Shown piece after piece: positions 6,341 through 14,705 of a DNA stretch of 34,900 nucleotides; the first letter of the stretch is position 1, and each line of letters opens with the position of its first letter. The position numbers and the translations under genes are program-made. A model generated the notes under the pieces. That model did not search any database, was not told the origin of the DNA, and was given only the letters and a program-made list of their open reading frames with translations. The stretch is from Bacteroidaceae bacterium (GTDB taxonomy: Bacteria > Bacteroidota > Bacteroidia > Bacteroidales > Bacteroidaceae): contig JAKSJB010000022.1 of NCBI GenBank assembly GCA_024398475.1, forward strand, positions 1 to 34,900, written 5' to 3'.

Positions 6341-7680
6341 AAACATTCAGAATAGGCGGTGTACATCCCGCAGAGAACAAGTTCTCGGCTGCTGAACCTA
6401 TAAAGATTGCCGAACTGCCGAAGATTGCAGTATTTCCACTTGGGCAACACATAGGAGCACATGCCAAGGCTATCGTACAGAAAGGCGACAAGGTGAAGGT
6501 AGGTCAGATGATTGCCGAGGCTGGAGGTTTTGTGTCTGCACCTATTTTCTCGTCGGTATCGGGAACCGTACAGAAGATTGATGCCGTCACCGATGCCAGC
6601 GGATACGGCAAGCCAGCCATATTTATCGAAGTGGAAGGTGACGAATGGATGGAAGGAATCGACCGCAGCGACAGTCTCGTAACGCTCAGCGACCGTCCCG
6701 ACCTTACCGATAAGGACATCATCGAAAAGATAAGGAATGCCGGTGTAGTCGGAATGGGCGGAGCATGCTTTCCCTGTCACGTAAAACTGACGCCACCTCC
6801 GGGCAGCAAACCGGAGTGGGTAATCATCAACGCCGTGGAATGCGAACCTTATCTTACAGCCGACCACCGACTCATGCTGGAACACGCCGACGAAATCCTT
6901 GTGGGAGTTTCGCTGCTGATGAAGGCGGTAAACGTTGACAAGGGTTATATTGCCATTGAAAACAACAAGCCCGATGCCATACGACTCATGACCGAGAAGG
7001 CAAAGGCATATCCGAATATAGAGGTGGTGCCTCTCAAGGTGAAATATCCGCAGGGAGGTGAAAAGCAGTTGATTGACGCCGTGGTAGGCCGTCAGGTCCC
7101 TGCACCTCCAGCCCTACCGGTCAGCGTAGGTGCCATCATTCAGAACGTGGGTACTGCCTTCGCTGTCTATCAGGCAGTAATGAAGAACAAGCCGCTGTTT
7201 GAACGTGTCGTAACCGTCACCGGCAAGAGTCTTGCCCACCCAGGCAATTTCCTCACACGCATGGGTACACCCATGAGTCAGTTGATTGATGCCTGCGGCG
7301 GTCTGCCCGAAGATACTGGAAAGGTCATCGGCGGCGGTCCTATGATGGGTAAGGCACTGCTCAGCACCGACGTACCGGTATGCAAGGGTTCGTCGGGAGT
7401 ACTGATAATGAACGGGAAGGAAGCAACCCGTGCCGAGGCTGAACCATGTATCAGATGCGCCAAGTGCGTGGGAGCCTGTCCAATGGGACTCGAGCCCTAC
7501 CTGCTCAGCGCATGTGCTCAGCATCAGATGTGGGACAGACTCGAACAGGAGGACATCACCTCATGCATCGAATGCGGTTCGTGTCAGTTTACCTGTCCAT
7601 CCAACCGTCCTCTGCTCGACTACATCAGATTGGGCAAGAGTACCGTGATGGGAATAATAAGAAGTAGAAATGCAAAATAA
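6337..7680 (+). CDS. rnfC: Rnf complex subunit C (NADH/FMN and Fe-S)
   Basis: RnfC is the peripheral subunit that carries the NAD(H)/FMN site and two [4Fe-4S] clusters. Visible are the flavin/NADH-binding GVVGMGGACFPCHVK (136-150, where many homologues have TFPTH), NAVECEPYLTADHR (165-178), YPQGGEKQLI (237-246), and the ferredoxin motifs C371-C374-C377-C381 and C410-C413-C416-C420. The length (447) is normal for Bacteroidetes. It overlaps rnfB by four bases and ends seven bases before rnfD begins, in the order B-C-D-G-E-A. The basic end (IIRSRNAK) is typical. Confidence 0.95.
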   Translation: MKTFRIGGVHPAENKFSAAEPIKIAELPKIAVFPLGQHIGAHAKAIVQKGDKVKVGQMIAEAGGFVSAPIFSSVSGTVQKIDAVTDASGYGKPAIFIEVEGDEWMEGIDRSDSLVTLSDRPDLTDKDIIEKIRNAGVVGMGGACFPCHVKLTPPPGSKPEWVIINAVECEPYLTADHRLMLEHADEILVGVSLLMKAVNVDKGYIAIENNKPDAIRLMTEKAKAYPNIEVVPLKVKYPQGGEKQLIDAVVGRQVPAPPALPVSVGAIIQNVGTAFAVYQAVMKNKPLFERVVTVTGKSLAHPGNFLTRMGTPMSQLIDACGGLPEDTGKVIGGGPMMGKALLSTDVPVCKGSSGVLIMNGKEATRAEAEPCIRCAKCVGACPMGLEPYLLSACAQHQMWDRLEQEDITSCIECGSCQFTCPSNRPLLDYIRLGKSTVMGIIRSRNAK

Positions 7681-7686
7681 CCAGAT

Positions 7687-8703
7687 ATGAAACTAACTGT
7701 ATCATTATCGCCACATGTCCACGGAGATGATTCCGTCAGAAGAAACATGTACGGAGTCTGTCTGGCACTCGTTCCAGCCATGCTCTGCTCATTCATCTTC
7801 TTCGGACTCGGTGCTATTGCGGTTACCGCAGTGTCTATTGCCTCATGTGTATTCTTTGAATGGGCAATAAACAAGTATATGTTCAGGAATCCCAAATCCA
7901 CCGTTACCGACGGTTCAGCCATACTTACGGGTATCCTGCTTGCGTTCAACATGCCGTCCAACCTTCCCCTGTGGATTGTAGTCATCGGAGCCCTGTTCGC
8001 AATCGGTGTAGTGAAGATGACATTCGGCGGACTTGGCTGCAACCTCTTCAACCCCGCACTTGCAGGACGTGCCTTCCTGCTGATTTCGTTCCCGGCACAG
8101 ATGACCGACTGGCCCGTTGTGGGACAAGGATTTGCTGCCGTTGACGGCATCAGCGGAGCAACACCCCTGGCACTGATGAAGGAAGCCGTCAAGACAGGAG
8201 ATGCAAGTCTGCTCAGCAGCATGCCCGACCTGTGGGACATGCTCATCGGAAACAACAGTCACGCAACCTACGGAAGCGGAGTGATGGGCGGAGGATGCCT
8301 CGGTGAAGTCTGCGCCCTTGCCATCATCATCGGACTCATCTACATGCTTGTACGCAGAATCATCACATGGCACATCCCAGTAGCCATACTTGCCACAGTA
8401 GCAGTATTCACAGGATTGCTCCACATGGCAGACCCAATGTATGCCGGTCCGGCTGAACACCTCCTTTCAGGCGGTCTCATGCTCGGAGCCGTGTTCATGG
8501 CAACGGACTATGTCACCAGTCCTATGACAAGGAAGGGACAGATAATATATGGTGTAGCCATCGGTTTCCTTACCGTGGTAATACGTACGTGGGGAGCATA
8601 CCCTGAAGGAATGTCGTTCGCCATCCTCATCATGAATGCATTCACCCCACTCATCAACAACTATTGCAAACCAAAGAGATTCGGGGAGGTAGTCAGGAAA
8701 TGA
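7687..8703 (+). CDS. rnfD: Rnf complex subunit D (flavinylated membrane subunit)
   Basis: RnfD is an integral membrane subunit in the electron path and ion channel. It has many hydrophobic segments, the conserved FGGLGCNLFNPALAGRAFLL region (113-132) and the covalent-FMN motif DGISGATPL, in which Thr159 of SGAT is the expected attachment residue. The start ATG follows rnfC by six bases. Its TGA overlaps the ATG of rnfG, so the two are probably translated together. The length (338) is within the family range. Confidence 0.95.
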   Translation: MKLTVSLSPHVHGDDSVRRNMYGVCLALVPAMLCSFIFFGLGAIAVTAVSIASCVFFEWAINKYMFRNPKSTVTDGSAILTGILLAFNMPSNLPLWIVVIGALFAIGVVKMTFGGLGCNLFNPALAGRAFLLISFPAQMTDWPVVGQGFAAVDGISGATPLALMKEAVKTGDASLLSSMPDLWDMLIGNNSHATYGSGVMGGGCLGEVCALAIIIGLIYMLVRRIITWHIPVAILATVAVFTGLLHMADPMYAGPAEHLLSGGLMLGAVFMATDYVTSPMTRKGQIIYGVAIGFLTVVIRTWGAYPEGMSFAILIMNAFTPLINNYCKPKRFGEVVRK

Positions 8704-9299
8704 AGAAACTCAAGTCATCACTAACCAATATGCTGCTGGTACTCACCGTCATCAGCGTTGTGGCAGGCGGAACACTTGCAGCCGTCAACAAGGCCACGCA
8801 GGAACATATTGAGAAGATAAAGGCAGAAACTCTTGCCAGGAGCATCAAGAAGGTGCTCAACGTGAAGGAAGAGGAAGCGCTCACCGTCGAGGACTATGAA
8901 GACGGAGGATTTGTCATTCACCGCACCGACAGAGGCGTAGCCATAGAAAGCACGAAGAACGGATTCGGAGGAGCCCTCAAGGTACTTGTAGGGTTCGACA
9001 CTGAAGGAACCATCCTCGGATACAGCATACTCGAGACATCCGAAACTCCGGGACTCGGAGCAAAGGCCGGAGAATGGTTTCAGGAAGGTCAGAAAGGATG
9101 TATCGTAGGCAGGAATCCAAAAGATACACGCATGGGAGTCACCAAGGGCGGTGAAGGCGACATCGATGCCATAACGGCATCCACCATCACCTCACGTGCA
9201 TTCCTCGGAGCAGTACAGGCAGCATACGACAAGGTATTCGCAGAAAGCGGAACCGACGGAACCACATCAGCCACATCACAGAAAGGAGGCAGACAATGA
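8700..9299 (+). CDS. rnfG: Rnf complex subunit G (flavinylated, periplasmic)
   Basis: RnfG has one N-terminal membrane helix (about 8-29) and a periplasmic FMN-binding domain. The covalent-FMN motif is seen as DAITASTITSRAF, with Thr162 the expected attachment site of the family pattern [ST][GA]xT. Conserved features include ETSETPGLGAK (112-122) and WFQEGQKG. The C-terminus is Ser/Thr/Gly-rich. The start at 8700 overlaps the rnfD stop; a longer upstream frame (8664) is a shadow of rnfD. It overlaps rnfE by the ATGA at 9296-9299. An ApbE-type flavin transferase would be needed and is not in this window. Confidence 0.93.
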   Translation: MKKLKSSLTNMLLVLTVISVVAGGTLAAVNKATQEHIEKIKAETLARSIKKVLNVKEEEALTVEDYEDGGFVIHRTDRGVAIESTKNGFGGALKVLVGFDTEGTILGYSILETSETPGLGAKAGEWFQEGQKGCIVGRNPKDTRMGVTKGGEGDIDAITASTITSRAFLGAVQAAYDKVFAESGTDGTTSATSQKGGRQ

Positions 9300-9880
9300 A
9301 CAATCTGAAAGTACTATTCAACGGCATAGTCAGGGAGAACCCAACATTCGTACTCCTGCTGGGAATGTGCCCAACCCTCGCCACCACCACAAGCGCCGTC
9401 AACGGAATGTCAATGGGACTGGCAACGATGTTCGTACTCATCCTGAGCAACTTCATCATATCGCTCATCAAGAACCTAGTACCTGATATGGTGAGAATAC
9501 CATGCTACATCGTAGTCATAGCATCACTCGTCACAATCCTGCAGATGCTCATGCAGGCATACGTACCCGACATCTACGACACACTCGGACTCTTCATTCC
9601 GCTCATCGTCGTCAACTGCATCATACTCGGACGCGCCGAAGCCTTTGCAGCAAAGAACGGACCCGTAGCAAGCATATTCGACGGAATCGGCATCGGAGTC
9701 GGATTCACCCTGGCCCTCACCCTTCTGGGTTCAGTACGCGAACTGCTCGGAACAGGCGGCGTGTTCGGCATTTCACTCTGGGGAGAAGACTATGGCATGC
9801 TGATGTTCGTATTGGCACCGGGAGCATTCCTCACCCTGGGCTATCTGATAGCCATAGTCAACAAGATTAAGAAACAGTAA
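9296..9880 (+). CDS. rnfE: Rnf complex subunit E (membrane)
   Basis: A 194-residue multi-span membrane subunit. With RnfA it forms the antiparallel pair around a [2Fe-2S] centre in the membrane part of the complex. Recognisable features are NPTFVLLLGMCPTLA (15-29), the repeated hydrophobic helices, PLIVVNCIILGRAEAFAAKN (101-120), GIGIGVGFTLALTLLGSVRE and the short basic C-terminus (IVNKIKKQ). It overlaps rnfG by four bases and is followed by rnfA after 15 bases. Codon use is strongly GGA/CTC/ATA-biased, like rnfA and hisS, and unlike the GGT-rich nifJ and oadA. Confidence 0.93.
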   Translation: MNNLKVLFNGIVRENPTFVLLLGMCPTLATTTSAVNGMSMGLATMFVLILSNFIISLIKNLVPDMVRIPCYIVVIASLVTILQMLMQAYVPDIYDTLGLFIPLIVVNCIILGRAEAFAAKNGPVASIFDGIGIGVGFTLALTLLGSVRELLGTGGVFGISLWGEDYGMLMFVLAPGAFLTLGYLIAIVNKIKKQ

Positions 9881-9895
9881 AAAAAACATATCGAT

Positions 9896-10519
9896 ATGGC
9901 ATACCTACTCATTTTCATCACGGCTATATTCGTCAACAACGTCATACTGTCACAGTTCCTCGGCATCTGTCCGTTCCTTGGAGTCTCCAGGAAAATCAAC
10001 ACGGCAGCCGGCATGGGAGCAGCAGTCACCTTCGTACTCACCCTGGCAACGATAGTCACGTACCTCATACAGACATACGTACTCCAGCCCAACGGACTGG
10101 AATACCTCCAGACCATAGCATTCATCCTCGTGATAGCAGCACTCGTACAGATGGTGGAAATCATACTCAAGAAAGTAAGTCCGTCACTCTATCAGGCACT
10201 CGGAGTATTCCTGCCACTCATCACCACCAACTGCTGCATCCTCGGAGTAGCCATACAGGTAGCAAGCAACCAGTACGACAGTCAGGGACTCCCATTCGGA
10301 CTCCTACCCGGCATCGTCTATGCCATCAGCACCGCACTCGGATTTGCCCTCGCAATGATCATCTTTGCCGGACTCCGCGAACAGTTGCAGTTCGCCCGAA
10401 TACCCAAGGCAATGAAAGGAATGCCAATAGCACTCATCACAGCCAGCCTCCTCGCCATGGCATTCATGGGATTCAGCGGAGTCGACGGCGGACTCAAAAC
10501 CCTGTTCGGAATCGAATAA
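9896..10519 (+). CDS. rnfA: Rnf complex subunit A (membrane)
   Basis: A 207-residue membrane protein homologous to RnfE. It has the paired motif NNVILSQFLGICPFLGVS (14-31), multiple helices and PLITTNCCILGVAI (about 106-119), in which the Cys residues contribute to the intramembrane Fe-S centre in family structures. It is the last gene of the rnf operon. The stop is followed within about 15 bases by an octamer run and then the GC-rich palindrome. The palindrome has a CCCCC/GGGGG stem (10580-10584 and 10589-10593) but no adjacent T-tract, so it is not clearly the operon terminator. Confidence 0.93.
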   Translation: MAYLLIFITAIFVNNVILSQFLGICPFLGVSRKINTAAGMGAAVTFVLTLATIVTYLIQTYVLQPNGLEYLQTIAFILVIAALVQMVEIILKKVSPSLYQALGVFLPLITTNCCILGVAIQVASNQYDSQGLPFGLLPGIVYAISTALGFALAMIIFAGLREQLQFARIPKAMKGMPIALITASLLAMAFMGFSGVDGGLKTLFGIE

Positions 10520-10530
10520 AAGCCACAATT

Positions 10531-10805
10531 TTAAGTCAACAAGTCAACAAGTCAACGAGTCAACAAGAAAGCCCCCTAACCCCCTAAAGGGGGAACGCTA
10601 ACGCAAACGCAAAAAGGCTTGCTGATGACTACTTTGTGTGCTGCGCACAGTCGATTGAGGAAAACAAAAGAAAACCGAAAAAACAAAAGAAAACAGCCAA
10701 TGGCCAATGGCTAATAGCTAATAGCTAATAACCCCCAAGCCAACGAGTCACCACCCGCATGGCAAGCCAATGGCCAATGGCTAATGGCTAATAGCTAATA
10801 ACCCC
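10531..10805. repeat. Composite repeat block with all main modules in order
   Basis: Between rnfA and the next lipoprotein: octamers (10533-10567), GC-rich palindrome (10571-10595), hexamers (10596-10612), the 85-bp module in plus orientation (10612-10696), then heptamers (about 10695-10735) and, after an octamer-like scrap, a second heptamer run (about 10764-10800). The next gene starts 20-25 bases after the end of the block. No TAnnTTTG box is visible, so transcription either reads through from rnf or starts within the repeats. Confidence 0.9.
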
Positions 10806-10824
10806 CCAAAAACCCCCAACCAAC

Positions 10825-11241
10825 ATGAAAAAACTAATCACATTAGCAACTGCAGTAGTAGCCGCATGCCTGTTCATCGCATGCCAGCAAGGCGAACCCG
10901 TAGGAGATAAGGCAGCAGCCTTAATCAACGAATACGCCAAGACCATCGAAAATGCAGAAACCCTGGATTCGCTCAACATCGACAAGGTATCATTTGAAAC
11001 CCAGATGAACGAATTCGAAGAAGAACTGAAAGAACTGATGAAGTCCGACCCCGAAGAGGCAGAAAAGGAACGCGCAAAGATAGTGGCAGCCAAGGAACAC
11101 CTCCAGGAAGTCATCACAAAGAAAATCTGCGAAATCTACGGCATCAACATGTACGGAAGCGACCAGCAAGTGGAACCCACCGACGTCATGCAGGCACCGG
11201 AAGAAGAATCCGACGAACCCGAACCAACAGCCGCAGAATAA
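10825..11241 (+). CDS. Small acidic lipoprotein
   Basis: A 138-residue protein with a type II signal peptide (MKKLITLATAVVAACLFIAC) and the lipidated Cys at 20. Residues 25-110 are predicted to be mostly helical and highly charged, with heptad-like spacing in FETQMNEFEEELKELMKSDPEEAEKERAKIV, which I would read as a coiled coil. The end is acidic and Pro-rich. I recognise no family; it resembles small cell-envelope proteins of unknown role. It lies after rnfA behind a repeat block and is followed by a strong terminator. Co-transcription with rnf is possible but not shown. Confidence 0.7.
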   Translation: MKKLITLATAVVAACLFIACQQGEPVGDKAAALINEYAKTIENAETLDSLNIDKVSFETQMNEFEEELKELMKSDPEEAEKERAKIVAAKEHLQEVITKKICEIYGINMYGSDQQVEPTDVMQAPEEESDEPEPTAAE

Positions 11242-11262
11242 CCCACCCACCAACACACATAG

Positions 11263-11303
11263 CCACTTCCCCCACACCACACAAGGGCGGAAGTGGTTTT
11301 TTT
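11263..11303 (+). terminator. Intrinsic terminator after the lipoprotein
   Basis: Stem CCACTTCC / GGAAGTGG (11263-11270 and 11289-11296), extended inward by a CCC/GGG pairing, followed directly by seven T residues. Confidence 0.85.
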
Positions 11304-11337
11304 GTGCCAACACACACACAACTCAAATAATTTTTCG

Positions 11338-11345
11338 TACCTTTG
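11338..11345 (+). promoter_or_regulatory. Promoter -7 box for hisS
   Basis: TACCTTTG, 102 bases before the hisS ATG. The leader made from it would include the heptamer array. Confidence 0.7.
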
Positions 11346-11379
11346 CACCATATTTAATAATAATAAAGAATACAGGCAA

Positions 11380-11428
11380 GCCAATGGCTAATGGCTAATA
11401 GCTAATGGCTAATGGCTAACGGCTAACG
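11380..11428 (+). repeat. Heptamer array inside the hisS leader
   Basis: Seven contiguous 7-base units of form GCYAAYR (GCCAATG, GCTAATG, GCTAATA, GCTAACG) lie between the promoter and the ATG at 11447. If the promoter box is real, the repeats are part of the hisS mRNA. Confidence 0.85.
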
Positions 11429-11446
11429 GCCCCAAAACAAAGAATT

Positions 11447-12808
11447 ATGAAACCATCCATACCAAAAGGCACGCGCGACTTCTCACCAGTAGAGATGGCA
11501 AAGCGCAACTACATATTCAACACCATAAAGGAAGTATATGCACTCTACGGATTCCAGCAGATCGAAACCCCTGCCATGGAAAACCTCAGTACCCTCATGG
11601 GCAAGTACGGAGAAGAAGGCGACAAACTCCTGTTCAAGATACAGAACTCAGGCGACTACTTCAAGTCACTCACCGATGAGGAACTGCTCAGCCGCAATGC
11701 CAACAAACTCGCCGGCAAGTTCTGCGAAAAGGGACTCAGATACGACCTCACCGTACCCTTCGCACGCTATGTAGTAATGCACCGCGAAGAACTCGCCCTA
11801 CCCTTCAAGCGCTACCAGATACAACCCGTATGGCGTGCCGACCGTCCACAGAAAGGACGCTACCGCGAATTCTACCAGTGCGACGCCGACGTAGTAGGAT
11901 CCGACTCCCTGCTCAACGAAGTCGAACTCATGCAAATCATTGACACCGTGTTCACACGCTTCGGCACCAGAGTATGCATCAAAATCAACAACCGCAAGAT
12001 ACTCACCGGAATCGCCGAAATGATAGGTCAGGCAGACAAGATAGTAGACATCACCGTAGCAATTGACAAACTCGACAAGATAGGACTCGAAAACGTAAAT
12101 GCCGAACTTGCCGAAGACGGAATACCAGCCGACGCAATCGAAAAACTGCAGCCAATCATCAACCTCACAGGCAGCAATGCCGAAAAACTTCAGACCATGA
12201 AGGAAGTACTCGGCAGCAGCGAAATCGGAATGAAGGGAATAGAAGAAACCGAATTCATACTCAACACACTCAGCACCATCGGACTCAACAACCCAATAGA
12301 ACTCGACCTCACACTGGCACGTGGACTGAACTACTACACAGGTGCCATCTTCGAAGTCAAGGCATTGGACGTACAGATAGGAAGCATCACCGGAGGCGGA
12401 CGCTACGACAACCTCACAGGCATCTTCGGAATGCCCGGACTCTCAGGAGTAGGAATCTCCTTCGGAGCAGACCGCATCTTCGACGTACTCAATCAGTTGG
12501 ACCTCTACCCAAGCGAAGCAGTAAGCGCAACACAAGTACTCTTCGTAAACTTCGGACAGCAGGAAGCCATGAGATGCATGCAGACAATGGCAGCACTCCG
12601 CAAGGCAGGAATCAGCGCCGAAATCTATCCCGAAGCCGCAAAGATGAAGAAACAGATGAGTTATGCCAACGCCAAGAACATACCATTCGTAGCCATCATC
12701 GGAGAAACAGAAATGGCAGAAGGAAAAGTCATGCTCAAGAACATGCAGACCGGGGAACAAAAGCCGCAGAACACAGAAGAACTGATTCAGGCAATTGCCA
12801 GGCAATAA
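11447..12808 (+). CDS. hisS: Histidine-tRNA ligase
   Basis: Charges tRNA-His with histidine in the cytoplasm. The class II synthetase core is clear: motif 2 with R130 and R139 in the segment [20 protein letters not shown], the histidine-binding [10 protein letters not shown] (290-299), the GGGRYDN loop (317-322), and motif 3 [13 protein letters not shown] (334-346). The C-terminal anticodon-binding domain follows (about 360-453). The start [13 protein letters not shown] is typical. The length of 453 is normal for Bacteroidetes. The sequence around its stop codon is duplicated 113 bp downstream in the tandem repeat region. Confidence 0.96.
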   Translation: MKPSIPKGTRDFSPVEMAKRNYIFNTIKEVYALYGFQQIETPAMENLSTLMGKYGEEGDKLLFKIQNSGDYFKSLTDEELLSRNANKLAGKFCEKGLRYDLTVPFARYVVMHREELALPFKRYQIQPVWRADRPQKGRYREFYQCDADVVGSDSLLNEVELMQIIDTVFTRFGTRVCIKINNRKILTGIAEMIGQADKIVDITVAIDKLDKIGLENVNAELAEDGIPADAIEKLQPIINLTGSNAEKLQTMKEVLGSSEIGMKGIEETEFILNTLSTIGLNNPIELDLTLARGLNYYTGAIFEVKALDVQIGSITGGGRYDNLTGIFGMPGLSGVGISFGADRIFDVLNQLDLYPSEAVSATQVLFVNFGQQEAMRCMQTMAALRKAGISAEIYPEAAKMKKQMSYANAKNIPFVAIIGETEMAEGKVMLKNMQTGEQKPQNTEELIQAIARQ

Positions 12809-12963
12809 ATTTGAAGGATAGCAGGTCATTGATTCCGACAAAGGCAAAAAGCAGGTCATTGATTCCGGCAAAGGCAAAAAGCAGGTCATTGATTCCGACA
12901 TAGGCAATTGTCAGGCAGTAAATTTGAAGGATAGCAGGTCATTGATTCCGACAAAGGCAAAAA
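12790..12963 (+). repeat. Tandem repeat that includes the end of hisS
   Basis: Four copies of a 30-bp unit beginning GCAGGTCATTGATTCCG (12821, 12851, 12881 and 12934). A larger repeat of 113 bp is also present: 12790-12820, which spans the last codons and stop of hisS, recurs at 12903-12933 with the terminal codons and TAA preserved. A short GTTAGA hexamer run follows (12965-12982). Because 30 is a multiple of 3, frames stay open on both strands across the repeat; I do not call them genes. Confidence 0.9.
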
Positions 12964-13035
12964 AGTTAGAGTTAGAGTTAGAATCAAGGCAATAACAATC
13001 AGGATTTTTTTTTGGGAGATTACAATATCGGGGAA

Positions 13036-13077
13036 AATCAGCAATTGCAGGTCCGTAGGAACATGCAATTGCTGATT
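13036..13077. promoter_or_regulatory. Perfect 14-bp inverted repeat before the fimbrial lipoprotein
   Basis: AATCAGCAATTGCA (13036-13049) and TGCAATTGCTGATT (13064-13077) are exact inverses around a 14-base spacer. There is no T-tract after it, so it is not an obvious terminator. It sits about 100 bases upstream of the ATG at 13176, where no consensus promoter is visible. It could be an operator or a leader RNA hairpin. Confidence 0.6.
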
Positions 13078-13175
13078 ATAAGGAATTTGCAATTGTTATC
13101 GGAAATCCTGGTAAATATCAAGCAATGATTTGGAACAACAAATTATAAACAATTAAACAATCACAAAAAAACACA

Positions 13176-14096
13176 ATGAAAAGAACAACATGGATTGCTG
13201 CTTCTTTTGCAGCAGTCAGTCTTGTGTCCTGCGCTAAAGCAGAGATTGAGCAGACTGACGAAGAAGGGATTATGAGAAAACTAGTATTCAACACAACCAC
13301 ATTTTCGCAGGAGGAATTGACCACTCGTGCCGACGGAAAGAATGTCAGGGCGGCTAAGTGTTCGAAGTTGGACTTCGTGATGTATGATGCCGAGGGTGAT
13401 GTGTTTTTCAGTACGGAGCAGGACAGTGCGACGACGGTGAATTTTGGAAGTATCTCCATCAACGAGGTTCCCTACGGCCGGTACCAAATCGTTGCCATTG
13501 CCCACAACGCCAAGGTTCATGCTTCCATCAGCAGTTCCAGTTTCGCCAACTTCAACGGTTCCGTACCGGAGACGTTCTGCAAGTACTACGTTCTCTCGGT
13601 TGATCGTGAAACTCCTGCCAGTCTGTCCCTGGAACTGAAACGTATCGTCGGCATGTTCTCCATCAAGACTACCGACACCATGCCGTCTGACGTTCAGTCC
13701 TTCCACCTTCAGACTACGGGCGGTTACACTTCATTCAATCCACAGACCGGACTGGGTGTTGCCGACATGACGGAGGAAGGAAAGACCGAAGGATCAAAGA
13801 CGGAGGAAGGAAAATCCACGGTCAGAAACATTGATTTCGATAACGTCACTTCCCGTATCGGAAAGACTTTTGATCCATTCTTCTACACTTTCCTCGCTTC
13901 CGAAGAATCCAGTATTTCGGTAACGGCTACTGCAAAGGACAAGGGTGGAAAGGCTCTGTTCTCTTACCAGTTCTCCAATGTTCCGATGAAAATCAATCAT
14001 CAGACTACTTACACCGGAAGGTTCTTCTCCAACGGTCTTTCTTCTTCCTTTACCGTTGATGATAGTTGGGGAGACAATATAAATAAGGAGTTTTAA
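13176..14096 (+). CDS. Fimbrillin-type (Mfa2/FimB-like) lipoprotein
   Basis: A 306-residue lipoprotein (signal ending SLVSC, Cys19). The body shows the pattern of Bacteroidales fimbrial anchor or minor-subunit proteins: KLDFVMYDAEGDVFF, VPYGRYQIVAIAHNA (about 98-112), LSLELKRIVGMFSIKTTD, a DVQSFHLQTTGGYTSFNP stretch, and near the end the strand-rich VPMKINHQTTYTGRFFSN and VDDSWGDN. In that family such proteins anchor or cap surface fimbriae. No other fimbrial subunit gene adjoins it, so the partner would lie elsewhere. The central segment with three EEGKTEGSKTEEGK-like repeats is unusual and hydrophilic. The terminator begins in the stop codon. Confidence 0.7.
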   Translation: MKRTTWIAASFAAVSLVSCAKAEIEQTDEEGIMRKLVFNTTTFSQEELTTRADGKNVRAAKCSKLDFVMYDAEGDVFFSTEQDSATTVNFGSISINEVPYGRYQIVAIAHNAKVHASISSSSFANFNGSVPETFCKYYVLSVDRETPASLSLELKRIVGMFSIKTTDTMPSDVQSFHLQTTGGYTSFNPQTGLGVADMTEEGKTEGSKTEEGKSTVRNIDFDNVTSRIGKTFDPFFYTFLASEESSISVTATAKDKGGKALFSYQFSNVPMKINHQTTYTGRFFSNGLSSSFTVDDSWGDNINKEF

Positions 14097-14115
14097 AAAA
14101 GCCATTGGCTTTTTT
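14095..14115 (+). terminator. Terminator built from a heptamer-type unit
   Basis: A perfect 9-bp stem AAAAAAGCC / GGCTTTTTT with a 3-base loop (ATT), starting within the stop codon at 14094-14096. The core AGCCATTGGCT is the same sequence as the GGCCAAT/GGCTAAT repeat units. Confidence 0.8.
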
Positions 14116-14456
14116 GGAGTCTACAAGTCTACGAGTCTACAAGTCAACAAGCAAAGCCCCCTAACCCCCTGAAGGGGGAACGCAAACGCAAACGCTAACG
14201 CAAACGCAAACCCTAACGCAAAACGCAAAAAGGCTTGCTGATGACTACTTTGTGTGCTGCGCACAGTCGATTGAGGAAAACAAAAGAAAACCGAAAAAAC
14301 AAAAGAAAACAGCAAATAGCTAATGGCTAATGGCTAATGGCTAATTAAAAACGCAAACGCAAACGCAAACGCAAAAGCCAATGGCTAATGGCTAATAGCT
14401 AAGGGCTCCCCGTTCCCCCTTGAGGGGGTTAGGGGGCTTTCTCGTTGACTCAAAAA
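14116..14456. repeat. Composite repeat block, mirrored
   Basis: In order: octamers (14119-14149), GC-rich palindrome (about 14155-14180), hexamers (to 14228), the 85-bp module (14227-14312), heptamers, a second hexamer run (14348-14374), heptamers again (14375-14403), then the GC-rich palindrome in the opposite orientation (about 14407-14440) and a final inverted octamer (CTCGTTGACTC, 14441-14451). The two ends can pair. There is no gene here. Confidence 0.9.
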
Positions 14457-14490
14457 AAAGCATCGCACCTGATTGGGGGTGCGATGCTTT
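14457..14490. terminator. Hairpin terminator, copy 1 of 2
   Basis: A perfect 13-bp stem AAAGCATCGCACC / GGTGCGATGCTTT (14457-14469 and 14478-14490), T-rich on both sides. An identical hairpin is found at 16743-16776. The sequence from 14491 to 14650 is AT-rich with no gene. Confidence 0.85.
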
Positions 14491-14652
14491 ATTTTGAGAT
14501 ATTACTGTCCGCTAAAACTTAAATCGCATAAAGTTATCTGCCTACAATGCCCATAAACAGCCATTGTGGAAGTATGTAGTTACAAAACTAATAATAATTA
14601 TTAATACATTGTAAAAAAATATAATAATATTTTCTGGTTTATAAAAAAAAGC

Positions 14653-14660
14653 TACCTTTG
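14653..14660 (+). promoter_or_regulatory. Promoter -7 box of the TlpA-like gene
   Basis: TACCTTTG, 45 bases before the ATG at 14706. It excludes the longer open frame that starts at 14658. Confidence 0.75.
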
Positions 14661-14705
14661 CGGAACCTGAAACCAAATATTAGACAACCCCAAAAAAACA
14701 TTTCA

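Noticed and set aside
8664..8699. Upstream extension of rnfG
   Set aside because: These 12 codons overlap the end of rnfD in another frame; the ATG at 8700 overlapping the rnfD stop fits the operon pattern and the known N-terminal helix.
12574..12903. Plus-strand frame ending in repeated SRSLIPTKAK-like peptide
   Set aside because: It overlaps hisS in another frame and is open only because the downstream tandem unit is 30 bases long.
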